Below, one piece after another: positions 54,803 to 64,000 of a stretch of 64,000 nucleotides of DNA. How positions within the stretch are numbered: position 1 is the first letter of the stretch; each line of letters opens with the position of its first letter. The position numbers and the translations under genes were made by a program. The notes under the pieces are model-generated. The model saw only the letters and a list, made by a program, of their open reading frames with translations. It was not told where the DNA came from and did not search any database. Source of the stretch: Pseudotabrizicola sp. (GTDB taxonomy: Bacteria > Pseudomonadota > Alphaproteobacteria > Rhodobacterales > Rhodobacteraceae); the NCBI RefSeq assembly GCF_030684215.1, contig NZ_JAUXOV010000013.1, positions 1 through 64,000 of the forward strand, in the 5' to 3' direction.

Positions 54803-57600
54803 TGTGTGGCCCGTTCCTTGCCTTCGGTGATGGCTTGGCGCAATTTCTTTTCCAGCGCGTCCTGTTTGGTTTTGGCGTGCATTTTAAGGCCGAACATGTC
54901 TTTCACATAAAAGCTGTCGACCACCTGCGCGCCATATGTCGCGATCACGGCGCTGGCAATGTAGATGTTGTTGTTGGCCAAGGTGCGGGCCAGGTCATAC
55001 AAAAGGCCGGGTCGATCACGGGTATCGACTTCGATGATGGTGTAGATGTCCGATCCTTCGTTGTCGAAGGTAACATGGGTCGGAAAGCGGAATTCGCTGT
55101 CGCGCTTTTTCACCTTATCGCGGTCTTTGAGCGCGTCACGCGCGACGACTTCGCCACGCAAGGTTTTGTCGATCATGCTACGCAGGCGTGGCAGGCGTGC
55201 CTCGTCATAGGGTTTGCCTTCGATATCCTGTATCCAGAACACCGCCGTCGCATAGCCGTCTTTGGACGTATAGGTGCGGGCATCGACCACATTGGCCCCG
55301 ACCAGCGCCAAGGCCCCGGCCAGCCGTGAGAAAATTCCCGGATGATCGGCCAGCGCAAAGGCGGCGCGGGTGGCGTCGCGGTCGGGTTCGGGGTGCAGGT
55401 CGATGCGAATCTCGTCATCGGCCAGCCCGCGCAGCAGGCGGGCGAACACGGCTTGCGTGTCGGTCGGCAGGCCCTGCCAATAGGGCGGGTAGTGGCGCGA
55501 CAGTTCGGCGCGGATATCGGCTTGCGGCCAGTCAGACAGCGCCTCACGCAGGGCCTTTTTGCCCTCATCCTCGCGTTTGTCTCGGTTGATGTTTTCCAGC
55601 CCGTTTTCCAGCGCGCCCGCTGTTTCGCTATAGAGCCGCCGCAGCAGCATCGCCTTCCAGTTGTTCCATGTACCGGGGCCAACGCCGCGGATGTCGCAGA
55701 CGGTCAGCACAGTCAGAAGATCCAGCCGCTTGCGGGTTTTCACCGCCTTGGCAAAATCGCGCAACGTGCGTGGGTCACCGATGTCGCGCTTTTGCGCCAT
55801 GTCGGACATCAAAAGATGATAGCGGACCAGCCATTCCACGGTTTCCACTTCTTCTGCCGTCAGGCCAAGACGTGGTGCGATCCGGCGGGCCATCTGCGCG
55901 CCGATGATGGAGTGATCTTCGGGTTTGCCCTTGCCGATGTCATGTAAAAGAAGCGCCACATACAGCACTTTGCGGTTCACGCCCGCGTCAAGGATGCCAG
56001 AAGCGACGGGCAGTTCCTCGACCAGTTCGCCGCGCTCGATTTGGGCCAGAACACTGATGGTCTGGATGATATGCTCATCCACCGTGTAATGATGGTAGAC
56101 GTTGAATTGCATCATCGCGACGATGCGTTCAAAATCCGGAATAAACGCTCCCAACACACCCAGTTCGTTCATCCGGCGCAGCGCGCGTTCTGGGTTGCCG
56201 TGTTTCAGCAACATGTCGATGAACAGGCGCACCGCTTCGGGGTTGTCGCGCATGTCGTCATCGATCAGATGCAGATTGGCGGCGATCAGGCGCATCACAT
56301 TGGGGTGCAGCAGATATCCAGTGCGCAGTGCTTCTTCAAAGATCTGCAGCAGGTTCAGCTTGTCGGAAAGAAATGCATCGGGGTTGATGACATCAATCCG
56401 GCCCTGCACCAACGCATAGCCTTCACGCACCCGCTTTTTGCGCTTGAAGATGCCGAACAGGCTGGCTTCTGGCTTGGCATGGCGGGCTTCAAGTTCGGTC
56501 AGAAAGATACGGGTCAATTCACCGACGCGGGTGGCGTGGCGGAAATAATCCTGCATGAAGATTTCAACCGCGCGACGGCCGTTTGCATCGCGGTAGCCCA
56601 TACGGGCAGCAACCTCGACCTGCAGATCAAAGGTCAGCTGGTCCATGGCGCGTGCAGCGATATAATGCAGATGGCAGCGAACGGCCCAAAGGAATTCCTC
56701 GGCGGTGCGGAAGGTGTCGTATTCTTCAGGGCGGAACAGGCCGATGGCTACCAGCTCGCGCGCGGCAGGAACGCGGTGCAGGTATTTGCCGATCCAATAC
56801 AGCGTTTGCAGGTCGCGCAAGCCGCCCTTGCCCTCTTTGACGTTCGGCTCCAGCACATACCGCTGCCCGCCCTGACGCTTGTGGCGCTCTGCCCGTTCTG
56901 CCAGCTTGGCCTCAATGAACTCCGGGCCAGTGTTGCGGAACAATTCATTCCACAGCCGATCGCCCAGTTCGGTGGCAAGGGCTTCGTACCCGGCGATAAA
57001 GCGATGCTCCAGAAGGGCGGTGCGAATGGTTACATCTTCGCGCCCCAGACGCAGGCAGTCTTTGACCGTGCGAGTGGCGTGGCCGACTTTCAGCTTCAGA
57101 TCCCACAGCATGTAAAGCATGGATTCGACCACGCTTTCAGCCCATGGCGTTGTCTTCCATGGAGTCAGGAACAACAGGTCCACGTCTGAGGCGGGGGCCA
57201 TTTCAGCGCGACCATATCCGCCAACCGCCAGCACTGCGATGCGTTCCGCCTCGGTGGGGTTGGACAGCGGATGCAGCCAGCGGCACGCGACCTCTAGCGC
57301 TGTGCGCACCAATCCGTCGGTCAGAACCGACTGGCCCAGCACCAGCGCGCGGGCATCATGTGGGCGCAAGGCAAACGCTTCCGCCAAAGCCGCGTTCCCA
57401 TGCGCGCGGGCCTCGGTCAGGTGACGGACTGCGATACCGCGCAAGGCACGGCTGTCAGTGGCCGAGGGCACTTCTTGCGCAATGGCGTCAAGGCAGGCGG
57501 CGGTGTCGATGATCTGGGTCGGTTGCAAAAGCATATCCGGCGCAGCCATAGCCTTGGTTGCGCCGGAAGTTGGCGATTGTGTTATGGCGGCACGCGCCAT
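54799..57600 (-). CDS. glnD: [Protein-PII] uridylyltransferase
   Basis: A 933-residue bifunctional nitrogen sensor. The nucleotidyltransferase motif GGYGRAEMAPASDVDLLFL lies near residue 110, the HD phosphohydrolase motif LLLHDIGKGKPEDHSIIG near 540, and two C-terminal ACT domains bind glutamine (the last is EVDTRDRPGLLYDLARTLA). It adds UMP to PII when glutamine is low and removes it when high. Length is usual. It is followed by murJ with an ATGA overlap. Confidence 0.95.
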   Translation of the reverse strand: MARAAITQSPTSGATKAMAAPDMLLQPTQIIDTAACLDAIAQEVPSATDSRALRGIAVRHLTEARAHGNAALAEAFALRPHDARALVLGQSVLTDGLVRTALEVACRWLHPLSNPTEAERIAVLAVGGYGRAEMAPASDVDLLFLTPWKTTPWAESVVESMLYMLWDLKLKVGHATRTVKDCLRLGREDVTIRTALLEHRFIAGYEALATELGDRLWNELFRNTGPEFIEAKLAERAERHKRQGGQRYVLEPNVKEGKGGLRDLQTLYWIGKYLHRVPAARELVAIGLFRPEEYDTFRTAEEFLWAVRCHLHYIAARAMDQLTFDLQVEVAARMGYRDANGRRAVEIFMQDYFRHATRVGELTRIFLTELEARHAKPEASLFGIFKRKKRVREGYALVQGRIDVINPDAFLSDKLNLLQIFEEALRTGYLLHPNVMRLIAANLHLIDDDMRDNPEAVRLFIDMLLKHGNPERALRRMNELGVLGAFIPDFERIVAMMQFNVYHHYTVDEHIIQTISVLAQIERGELVEELPVASGILDAGVNRKVLYVALLLHDIGKGKPEDHSIIGAQMARRIAPRLGLTAEEVETVEWLVRYHLLMSDMAQKRDIGDPRTLRDFAKAVKTRKRLDLLTVLTVCDIRGVGPGTWNNWKAMLLRRLYSETAGALENGLENINRDKREDEGKKALREALSDWPQADIRAELSRHYPPYWQGLPTDTQAVFARLLRGLADDEIRIDLHPEPDRDATRAAFALADHPGIFSRLAGALALVGANVVDARTYTSKDGYATAVFWIQDIEGKPYDEARLPRLRSMIDKTLRGEVVARDALKDRDKVKKRDSEFRFPTHVTFDNEGSDIYTIIEVDTRDRPGLLYDLARTLANNNIYIASAVIATYGAQVVDSFYVKDMFGLKMHAKTKQDALEKKLRQAITEGKERATQ

Positions 57601-57609
57601 GGTGTTGCC

Positions 57610-58788
57610 TTATGACCCGAAGCCGCCGAAGCTGCGCGGCGCGGGGTCGATGATCACAACCTGATTGTTGCGGATCTGTGCCACGGCCAGACCACGTTCG
57701 TTCTGCCCGTCAGAGCGCAGGCGGAAGACGCCGTTGACACCAACAAAACCAGCCGATTGGGTCAGTCCCTGCCCGGTCAGCGCATTCGGGCGGCCTTGTT
57801 TCAGCAAGGCCCCGATGGCGGCAATACCATCATAGGCCAGACCGGAAATCGGGTGTGGTGCCTCGCCGAAGGCGGTCTGATAGCGGGATTGGTATTGTTG
57901 ATAAAGTGCCGGATCGGGCAATGCGAACCAGCCCCCCTGTACGCCGGGCAGAGCAAGCGTGGCTTGCGGGATATCCCAGCGGGTCAGGCCAATAAACTGG
58001 GTCACAGCCGGGCCAAGCCCGTTGTCGGACAGCAGCTGGCTGACCAGCGGCAACGCGCCCGCTGTATCAGCGGTCAGGAACACTGCATCTGCGCTGTTTG
58101 CTTTGGCGGCAGCCGCAAGCCGTGGCGCGGCCGAGACCACCCCATTTTGGGAAAACTCATATGAGCCGACCGCCACGACCGAGCCACCAGCGCGGGCCAC
58201 GCCCTGTTCAATCGCCACGCGGCCCAACTGTCCGGCGGTGTTCTGGTCATGCACGACCATGATCCGGCGTTTGCCGTTGCGAACAGCATAGCTCGCCAGC
58301 CGCTGAGCGGTGTTGCCGAAGGTGGGGCCAAGGATGAAGACGTTGCCTCCGGCGATGTCGGGGTTGTTCGAGAAGGCCAGCACGTTGACGTTACGCGCAC
58401 GGGCTGCGGCCCCGGCCGCGTTCGCCTCCTGGGCGAAAACCGGGCCAAGGATGATCTTTGCCCCGTCATCAATTGCTTTGGTTGCCATGGCCTGCGCTGT
58501 GCCGGGCTGGCCAGCGGTGTTGTAAACGCGCAGGTCAATCCTGTTGCTGCCAAGATCGGAGATTGCCAGCCGCGCGGCGTTCTGCAACGACCGCGCCAGT
58601 AACTCGTCGCTTGCCTGACCGGACCCCGAGGGCACCAGCAGCGCCACAATGACAGGGGCGGACGAATCAACGGACGGCCCACCGGCACCGGGGCCAGTGG
58701 TTGGTTGGCAAGCGGCCAGGGCAAGAGCGGCAATGGCAAGGGCCGCATGACCCAGCGACTTGCGGGCACGGCTTATAACAGACAACAT
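57610..58788 (-). CDS. Penicillin-binding protein activator (LpoA-like lipoprotein)
   Basis: A 392-residue lipoprotein: signal peptide ending ALAIAALALAAC, a type II signal-peptidase site, then a periplasmic-binding-protein fold (IVALLVPSGSGQASDELLAR; LAYDGIAAIGALLKQGRPNA). This group is annotated as PBP activators or leucine-binding-like proteins; no ligand can be named. GAGGAAG precedes ATG 58788. It is divergent from rsmI, with an 87-base shared promoter region, and lies just upstream of glnD. Confidence 0.82.
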   Translation of the reverse strand: MLSVISRARKSLGHAALAIAALALAACQPTTGPGAGGPSVDSSAPVIVALLVPSGSGQASDELLARSLQNAARLAISDLGSNRIDLRVYNTAGQPGTAQAMATKAIDDGAKIILGPVFAQEANAAGAAARARNVNVLAFSNNPDIAGGNVFILGPTFGNTAQRLASYAVRNGKRRIMVVHDQNTAGQLGRVAIEQGVARAGGSVVAVGSYEFSQNGVVSAAPRLAAAAKANSADAVFLTADTAGALPLVSQLLSDNGLGPAVTQFIGLTRWDIPQATLALPGVQGGWFALPDPALYQQYQSRYQTAFGEAPHPISGLAYDGIAAIGALLKQGRPNALTGQGLTQSAGFVGVNGVFRLRSDGQNERGLAVAQIRNNQVVIIDPAPRSFGGFGS

Positions 58789-58875
58789 ATGTGCTTCCTC
58801 TTCCCGAACAGCGCAGCTTTGAAGGCTGAACTTACGGGCAATGGCGGACGAAGTAAACTTGTCAGGACCAGCCAG

Positions 58876-59787
58876 ATGACAGCCGAAAGCTCTGAAACCA
58901 TTCCTTTTGCCCAGCATGAACCCTCGCCCCGCGAGATTCCGCCGGGCCTGCATTTCATAGCGACCCCGATTGGTGCTGCACGCGACATTACCTTGCGGGC
59001 ATTGGACTTGCTGGCAGGGGCCGATATGCTGGCCGCCGAAGACACGCGTAGTTTGCGGCATTTGATGGAAATTCATGGGGTTGCCTTGAAGGACCGCGTC
59101 GTTGTGCCCTATCACGAGCACAATGAGGCGCAGGCCCTGCCACGGTTGATGCGGGCGCTGAGCGAGGGGAAATCGGTGGTCTATGCATCAGAGGCGGGAA
59201 CGCCTCTGATTTCGGACCCAGGTTTCGGGCTGGCCCGCGCCGCAATTGCCGAGGGTCTTCCCGTATTGGCCGCGCCCGGAGCGTCGGCGGTTTTATGTGC
59301 TTTGACCGTCTCCGGCCTGCCGACAGATCGGTTTCTGTTTGCGGGGTTCCCACCCTCGGCCAAATCTGCACGGCGCAGCTTTCTGAACGATCTGGTACGG
59401 ATCGGCGCGACGCTGATCCTGTATGAAAGCCCAAAGCGGATTAGAGAAACATTAGGAGAATGCGTGCAATGCTTCGGAGAAGACAGACAGGCAGTGATGT
59501 GCAGGGAACTCACTAAGCGATTCGAAGAAGTGACCCGCGGCACATTGGCTGATCTGGTGGGAGCCTATGAAAGGCGCGACGTAAAGGGTGAGATTGTTTT
59601 GCTGATAGACCGTGGCGCTGTTGTACAGGCCGATCAGGAAACGGTAGAGGCAGCATTGGACCGCGCCATGGAAAGCATGTCGGTCAAGGATGCGGCTGGG
59701 GCGATTGCCGATGCCTTTGGGCTGGCACGGCGGGAAGTATATCAGCTCGCCTTGGCGCGGGTGAGGTCAGGAAAGGATGCGGGATGA
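58876..59787 (+). CDS. rsmI: 16S rRNA (cytidine(1402)-2'-O)-methyltransferase
   Basis: A 303-residue SAM-dependent tetrapyrrole-methylase-fold protein: GLHFIATPIGAARDITLRAL at the start, AEDTRSLRHLM, SEAGTPLISDPGFGLARAAI, and ALTVSGLPTDRFLFAGFPP. It methylates the 2'-OH of C1402 in the decoding centre. AGGA precedes ATG 58876. The stop overlaps yraN (ATGA); the rsmI-yraN pairing is widespread. Confidence 0.93.
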   Translation: MTAESSETIPFAQHEPSPREIPPGLHFIATPIGAARDITLRALDLLAGADMLAAEDTRSLRHLMEIHGVALKDRVVVPYHEHNEAQALPRLMRALSEGKSVVYASEAGTPLISDPGFGLARAAIAEGLPVLAAPGASAVLCALTVSGLPTDRFLFAGFPPSAKSARRSFLNDLVRIGATLILYESPKRIRETLGECVQCFGEDRQAVMCRELTKRFEEVTRGTLADLVGAYERRDVKGEIVLLIDRGAVVQADQETVEAALDRAMESMSVKDAAGAIADAFGLARREVYQLALARVRSGKDAG

Positions 59788-60137
59788 GCGGGCGCAAAAG
59801 CTATTATGCCGGGCTATCGGCCGAAGATCAGGTTGCACAGCTTTATAACCGGTCCGGTCGGCAGGTGATTGCTCGACGTTGGCGTGGACCGGGCGGTGAG
59901 ATTGATCTGATTGCCCGCAATGGGGCGGAAGTCATATTTATCGAGGTGAAGCAAGCGCGCAGTCATTCCATCGCAGCAGAGCGCATTTCGGAACGGCAGA
60001 TGGCGCGGATCTACGCATCGGCGTCGTGTTTCTTGGGTGGGGAGCCCGGCGGACAAGACACGCCGGCACGATTCGATGTGGCGTTGGTCGATGGAATCGG
60101 CCGCATCGAAGTTCTGGAGAACGCATTCGCAGCCTGA
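59784..60137 (+). CDS. yraN: YraN family (UPF0102) nuclease-like protein
   Basis: A 117-residue protein with the restriction-enzyme-like core of the YraN family: ARRWRGPGGEIDLIARNG and EVIFIEVKQARSH supply the E-D-ExK-type residues. Its substrate is uncertain; in other bacteria it is linked to DNA uptake or repair. It overlaps rsmI by four bases and is followed by gshB after 57 bases. Confidence 0.9.
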   Translation: MSGRKSYYAGLSAEDQVAQLYNRSGRQVIARRWRGPGGEIDLIARNGAEVIFIEVKQARSHSIAAERISERQMARIYASASCFLGGEPGGQDTPARFDVALVDGIGRIEVLENAFAA

Positions 60138-60194
60138 CGGTTTGCATCTTGTCCGCGATTGCGCCAAAGCTTGCGCGTTCACGGAGGATTGCCC

Positions 60195-61139
60195 ATGCCG
60201 CTAAAGGTTGCCCTGCAGATGGACCCGATCGGGTCGGTCAACATAAACGCCGACAGCACGTTTCGGATCGCCCTTGAGGCGCAGACGCGGGGGCATGCGC
60301 TGTTTTACTACACGCCGGACGGATTGGCTTTTGTCGAGGGGCGGGTGATGGCGCGGGGGTTCTGGATCGAGCTCCGGCGCGAGGTTGGAAACCATGTGAG
60401 CTATGGCCCGGAGGTTGAGGTCGATCTGGCTGAGATGGATGTGGTCTGGCTGCGGCAAGATCCGCCGTTCGATATGGGCTACATCACCACGACCCATTTG
60501 CTTGAGATGATCCATCCGAAGACTTTGGTGGTCAATGATCCGTTCTGGGTGCGGAATTTTCCGGAAAAGCTGCTGGTTTTACGGTTCCCTGACTTGACCC
60601 CGCCTACGGCAGTTGCGCGGGATTTGCAGACCATCCGGGCGTTCAAGGCCCGGCATGGCGATATCATTCTGAAGCCGCTTTATGGTAACGGGGGTGCGGG
60701 TGTTTTCCGGCTAGACCCGAATGACCGCAATCTGGCCAGTCTGCATGAAATGTTTACCGGAATGAACCGTGAACCTTTGATCGTGCAGAAGTTTTTGCCG
60801 GCGGTGTCGCAGGGCGACAAACGGGTGATTTTGGTGAATGGCGAGCCGGTGGGTGCGATCAACCGGGTGCCGCAGGAGGGGGAGACCCGGTCTAACATGC
60901 ATGCGGGCGGGCGGCCTGAGCAGGTGGGGCTGACTGCACGGGATCTGGAGATTTGCGCGGCCATCGGGCCGGTGTTGCGCGAAAATGGGCAGATTTTTGT
61001 TGGCATCGATGTGATCGGCGACTGGCTGACCGAGATCAACGTGACCTCTCCCACGGGGATTCAGGAGTTGGAGCGGTTTGACGGCACCAATGCCGCAGAG
61101 CGAATTTGGCAAGTGATTGAGGCCAAACGCGGGCTTTAG
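60195..61139 (+). CDS. gshB: Glutathione synthase
   Basis: A 314-residue ATP-grasp ligase: [20 protein letters not shown] opening, [20 protein letters not shown] near residue 85, the ATP-binding [20 protein letters not shown] near 155, and [20 protein letters not shown] at the end with the metal ligands. It joins glycine to gamma-glutamylcysteine. GGAGG precedes ATG 60195. The stop overlaps convergent comM by four bases. Confidence 0.95.
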   Translation: MPLKVALQMDPIGSVNINADSTFRIALEAQTRGHALFYYTPDGLAFVEGRVMARGFWIELRREVGNHVSYGPEVEVDLAEMDVVWLRQDPPFDMGYITTTHLLEMIHPKTLVVNDPFWVRNFPEKLLVLRFPDLTPPTAVARDLQTIRAFKARHGDIILKPLYGNGGAGVFRLDPNDRNLASLHEMFTGMNREPLIVQKFLPAVSQGDKRVILVNGEPVGAINRVPQEGETRSNMHAGGRPEQVGLTARDLEICAAIGPVLRENGQIFVGIDVIGDWLTEINVTSPTGIQELERFDGTNAAERIWQVIEAKRGL

Positions 61140-62653
61140 GGTTTTGTGGACGGTGCAAATCGATAGCTGATCGCCTCGGCCACATGGGGCTGGCGGACAT
61201 CGATTGACCCGTCCAGATCTGCAATGGTGCGGGCGACGCGCAGCACGCGGTGATAGCCGCGCGCAGTCAGGCCCATGCGTTCAGCTGCGCGGGAGATCAG
61301 GGCGCGGCCCTCGGCATCTGGGGTGGCGACCTCTTCGAGCCGTTTTCCTTCCAGATCGGCATTGACGCGCAGGCTGGAGTCATCGGCATAGCGCAGGGTT
61401 TGCACCGCGCGAGCGCTGGCCACGCGGGCGGCGATGCTGGCAGAAGTCTCGCCTGTTGCGGGCAGGTCAAGGTCAGCATAGGCCACGGGCGGCACATCGA
61501 CGCGCAGATCAAAGCGGTCCATAAGGGGGCCAGAGATTCGCCCAAGGTAGTCATCGCCGCACAACGGCGCCTTGCCACAGGCGCGGGCCGGGTCTGTCAG
61601 GTAGCCGCAGCGGCAGGGGTTGGCTGCTGCGAGCAGCAAGAACCGGCACGGATAGCGGACATGGGCGTTGGCGCGGGCGACCATCACCTCGCCTGTTTCT
61701 ATTGGTTGGCGCAGGGTTTCCAGCACTTGCCGGGGGAATTCGGGGAATTCATCCAAGAACAGCACACCGTTGTGGGCGAGACTGATTTCGCCCGGTTTGG
61801 CACCCTTTCCGCCGCCCACTATGGCAGCCATAGACGCGGTGTGATGCGGTTCACGGAACGGACGTTCCCGCGAGATGCCGCCTTCGGCCAACAGCCCCGC
61901 AAGCGAGTGGATCATTGAGGTTTCCAGCGCCTCGACCGCCGAAAGCGGTGGCAGGATGCCGGGCAGGCGGGCGGCGAGCATGGATTTGCCAGAGCCGGGC
62001 GTGCCGACCATCAGCATGTGGTGGCGGCCTGCGGCAGCGATTTCCATCGCGCGTTTGGCGCGTTCCTGGCCCTTCACCTCGGCCAGATCGCGGCCTCCGA
62101 TCTTGGGCAGCACCTCGCCCGCCTCGGCGGGGGGCAGCGGGCATTGGCCGGTGTAGTGGCGCACCACTTCATCCAGAGAGGCAGCGGCGAGGACTTCAGT
62201 GGCCCCCACCCACGCCGCCTCGGCCCCGCAGGCGCGCGGGCACAGCAAGGAGCGGTCACTTTCGGCGGCGGCCATGGCGGCGGGCAGCGCGCCGATGACG
62301 GCGATCAACCGACCGTCAAGCGACAGCTCGCCCAAGGCGACGGTGCCTTCCACCTCATCCTTGGGGATGATGTCGATGGCGGCCAGAAGCGCCAGTGCGA
62401 TGGGCAGATCGAAGTGCGAGCCCTCTTTCGGCAGGTCGGCGGGTGACAGGTTGATGGTGATTTTTTTAGTGGGCAAGGCGATGGACATCGCGCTGAGGGC
62501 GGCGCGCACGCGTTCCTTCGCCTCGGACACCGCTTTGTCGGGCAGGCCGACGATGGTAAAACCGGGCAGTCCGGGCGAGATGGCGCATTGCACTTCAACA
62601 AGGCGGGCCTCGACCCCCTCAAACGCGACTGTATAGGCTTTGGCGACCATCAT
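61136..62653 (-). CDS. comM: YifB family Mg chelatase-like AAA ATPase
   Basis: A 505-residue ComM/YifB protein: N-terminal Lon-type ChlI domain, Walker [19 protein letters not shown] near residue 220, Walker [19 protein letters not shown] near 290 and the C-terminal ChlI region with the Cys-rich [20 protein letters not shown]. ComM is a hexameric helicase that drives branch migration during natural transformation. ComM is also a known insertion target of some Tn7-like elements, but this copy is intact. Confidence 0.93.
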   Translation of the reverse strand: MMVAKAYTVAFEGVEARLVEVQCAISPGLPGFTIVGLPDKAVSEAKERVRAALSAMSIALPTKKITINLSPADLPKEGSHFDLPIALALLAAIDIIPKDEVEGTVALGELSLDGRLIAVIGALPAAMAAAESDRSLLCPRACGAEAAWVGATEVLAAASLDEVVRHYTGQCPLPPAEAGEVLPKIGGRDLAEVKGQERAKRAMEIAAAGRHHMLMVGTPGSGKSMLAARLPGILPPLSAVEALETSMIHSLAGLLAEGGISRERPFREPHHTASMAAIVGGGKGAKPGEISLAHNGVLFLDEFPEFPRQVLETLRQPIETGEVMVARANAHVRYPCRFLLLAAANPCRCGYLTDPARACGKAPLCGDDYLGRISGPLMDRFDLRVDVPPVAYADLDLPATGETSASIAARVASARAVQTLRYADDSSLRVNADLEGKRLEEVATPDAEGRALISRAAERMGLTARGYHRVLRVARTIADLDGSIDVRQPHVAEAISYRFAPSTKP

Positions 62654-62715
62654 TCACCCCGATCCCTTGGCAAAGGGTTAACGGGACAGAGTTAGTGAAT
62701 GATTAACGCGCGGGG

Positions 62716-63585
62716 TTAAAGCAGGGCCATGAACTTTGGCCATGCCTCGGGGTCGGCTACGGTTTTGTCGCGGCAAAAGGCGTTGCAAAAGCCAAAGCGA
62801 CGGCCATGCATCTCGAGCGCATGGGTGATGGATTTGCCGGAATACGGGCAAGCAGTGTTTTCGGATACCGTGCCGTCGACCGCATGGGCGGGCAGGGGGG
62901 CGGGGCCGGGCCAAGCGCGCGTAGGGTAATCGCGGCGGTAAAAGTCCTGGTCAGCGCCGTCAACCATGCCCATGGCCCGCCATTGGCGGAAAGACGGGTG
63001 CGCCAAATGGGCCTGCACATAGGCCATCGCGCGCGGGCTGAGCGGCAGGTTATAGGTGGCGATACGGCTGGCCACGGGGGCAAAGAACACATCGGCGGCA
63101 GAGTAGTCACCGCAGAGCCAATGCCCCGAACCGGTCTGATCCCACGCCCAGTTCCAGATGGTTTCAAGTCGCGCAAGGTCATCCAGCACGGGTTGCGGCG
63201 GAGCGCAATCGGTATAGCTGACCCGCAGGTTCATCGGGCAGTGGGCGCGCAGGGCGGTGAAGCCTGCGTGCATTTCCGCCGCCAGCACACGGGCAATGGC
63301 GCGGGGTTTTGCACCCTTTGGCCATAGTCCTGCCGTGGGATGGCGCGAGGCGAGTTCTTCTGCAATCGCAAGGCTTTCCGGGATGACCACACCATCGGGG
63401 GTGCGGATGGTGGGCGCGGTGCGGGCAGGGTGGAAGTGTTTGAGCAGGGACGGCAGCTCATCGGTGTAAAGCCGCGCCTTGTGCAGTTTGTAGGGGATGC
63501 CAAAGGCGTCAAACAGCAGCCAGCCGCGCAGGGACCAGCTGGAATAGGCACGGTCACCGATTACAAGATCATATGGTTGGGTCAT
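62716..63585 (-). CDS. Glutathione S-transferase with C-terminal Cys-containing (YHS/TRASH-like) extension
   Basis: A 289-residue protein. Residues 1-215 form a GST: AYSSWSLRGWLLFDAFGIPY in the thioredoxin-like part, and a helical part with LCGDYSAADVFFAPVASRIA. The last ~50 residues add ACPYSGKSITHALEMHGRRF and FGFCNAFCRDK, resembling YHS/TRASH metal-binding modules. Metal or redox sensing by a GST fusion is inference; similar fusions occur in related bacteria as far as I recall. Confidence 0.8.
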   Translation of the reverse strand: MTQPYDLVIGDRAYSSWSLRGWLLFDAFGIPYKLHKARLYTDELPSLLKHFHPARTAPTIRTPDGVVIPESLAIAEELASRHPTAGLWPKGAKPRAIARVLAAEMHAGFTALRAHCPMNLRVSYTDCAPPQPVLDDLARLETIWNWAWDQTGSGHWLCGDYSAADVFFAPVASRIATYNLPLSPRAMAYVQAHLAHPSFRQWRAMGMVDGADQDFYRRDYPTRAWPGPAPLPAHAVDGTVSENTACPYSGKSITHALEMHGRRFGFCNAFCRDKTVADPEAWPKFMALL

Positions 63586-63663
63586 CTGGGCCTCTTTGCT
63601 GCTGTCTGGTCAGCTAAGGCGAGATTGCAGCTTAGGGAAAGCGATGAATTTTGCGCTGTGTCA

Positions 63664-64000
63664 TCACGGAATGTGATTGATGCGCAGCGCTTGCCAGCCT
63701 GAGGGCGTCTTGTGCAGTTCGGTGACAGACAGGTTGTCGATCTTGTGCTGGAACACATCTAGGGCGGTGAGGCCAAGGCGGCATTGCAGGGCGGCAAGGA
63801 TTGCGCCGAAGTGGCAGACGATGATGGTGTCGTGGCTCAAGCGGTCAAGGGCTGCACTGACGCGCGCGGTGATATCATCCCAGCCCTCTCCTCCGGGGGC
63901 GCGGATCGGGCCGGGGGTTTCCCAAAAGGCGCGGATGTGGGCGGGGTTTGCGACCTCGGCCTGCACGAATGTCTGGTTTTCCCATGCGCCGAAGTGGAGT
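63664..64000 (-). CDS. Histidine phosphatase family protein, 5' end outside the window
   Basis: The minus-strand frame is open from base 64000 to a stop at 63664 and encodes the C-terminal ~112 residues of a phosphoglycerate-mutase-like phosphatase. LHFGAWENQTF is the segment preceding the acidic residues, DTIIVCHFGAILAALQCRL carries the second catalytic His, and the tail is NLSVTELHKTPSGWQALRIN. Substrate unknown. The catalytic RHG start is beyond the right edge. Confidence 0.82.
   Translation of the reverse strand, partial: LHFGAWENQTFVQAEVANPAHIRAFWETPGPIRAPGGEGWDDITARVSAALDRLSHDTIIVCHFGAILAALQCRLGLTALDVFQHKIDNLSVTELHKTPSGWQALRINHIP

Noticed and set aside
61136-62653. comM as the transposon insertion site
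   Set aside because: comM is a known target for some Tn7-like elements but here the gene is intact and 34 kb from the tns genes.
1-64000. tRNA or rRNA genes
   Set aside because: No cloverleaf or rRNA sequence was recognised by eye in any intergenic space, although short RNA genes could be missed without a computational scan.

Overview
The window comes from an alphaproteobacterium, most likely of the Rhodobacterales/Roseobacter group. Evidence for this is the core gene set and order: trpS beside a rhomboid gene, then murJ-glnD, LpoA-like/rsmI/yraN/gshB/comM, the TauE-TIGR02186 pair, a Hint-domain gene, tandem MerR regulators next to an acyl-CoA dehydrogenase, and a GC-rich host region with many ATGA/TGATG gene overlaps.

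About 1-27.1 kb is an accessory region. It starts with the end of an IS66-family element that has cut off the 3' end of an exported-protein gene (to 0.9 kb). A patchwork of likely defence or conflict genes follows: a KAP P-loop NTPase with an exported partner, a DUF2971 gene with a partner, a possible HEPN-like protein, and a decayed second copy of part of the KAP gene. From 8.0 to 16.2 kb lies a composite restriction-like system: an AIPR protein converges on a tightly coupled operon of GHKL ATPase, HNH nuclease, SNF2 helicase and a stand-alone EcoRII-N (B3-like) DNA reader. A Dcm-like cytosine-5 methyltransferase sits just upstream. From 16.5 to 19.4 kb a GIY-YIG nuclease follows a protein that looks like a catalytically dead HsdM fused to an HsdS recognition domain, with a perfect 19-bp palindrome upstream.

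From about 19.5 to 27.1 kb is a compact Tn7-like transposon (tnsA, two small ORFs, tnsB, tnsC, tniQ, terminator). It ends in a 92-bp tandem repeat holding six TTTGTCCAT sites at fixed spacing, read here as TnsB binding sites.

From 27.4 kb on the window is host core genome. First comes fatty-acid beta-oxidation (GST, thiolase, NTF2-like, FadJ, acyl-CoA dehydrogenase, two MerR regulators and a LiuR-like operator). Next are two PaaI thioesterases with a MATE pump, then TauE/TIGR02186. A BMP-type nucleoside ABC importer coupled to purine nucleoside phosphorylase follows. After that come tsaB/rimI/NifU, stress proteins, trpS with a rhomboid that lacks its catalytic residues, murJ-glnD (envelope and nitrogen signalling), a PBP activator, rsmI-yraN-gshB, comM, a GST with a C-terminal Cys motif, and a histidine phosphatase that runs off the right edge.

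All functional calls rest on reading motifs by eye; no database search was run.
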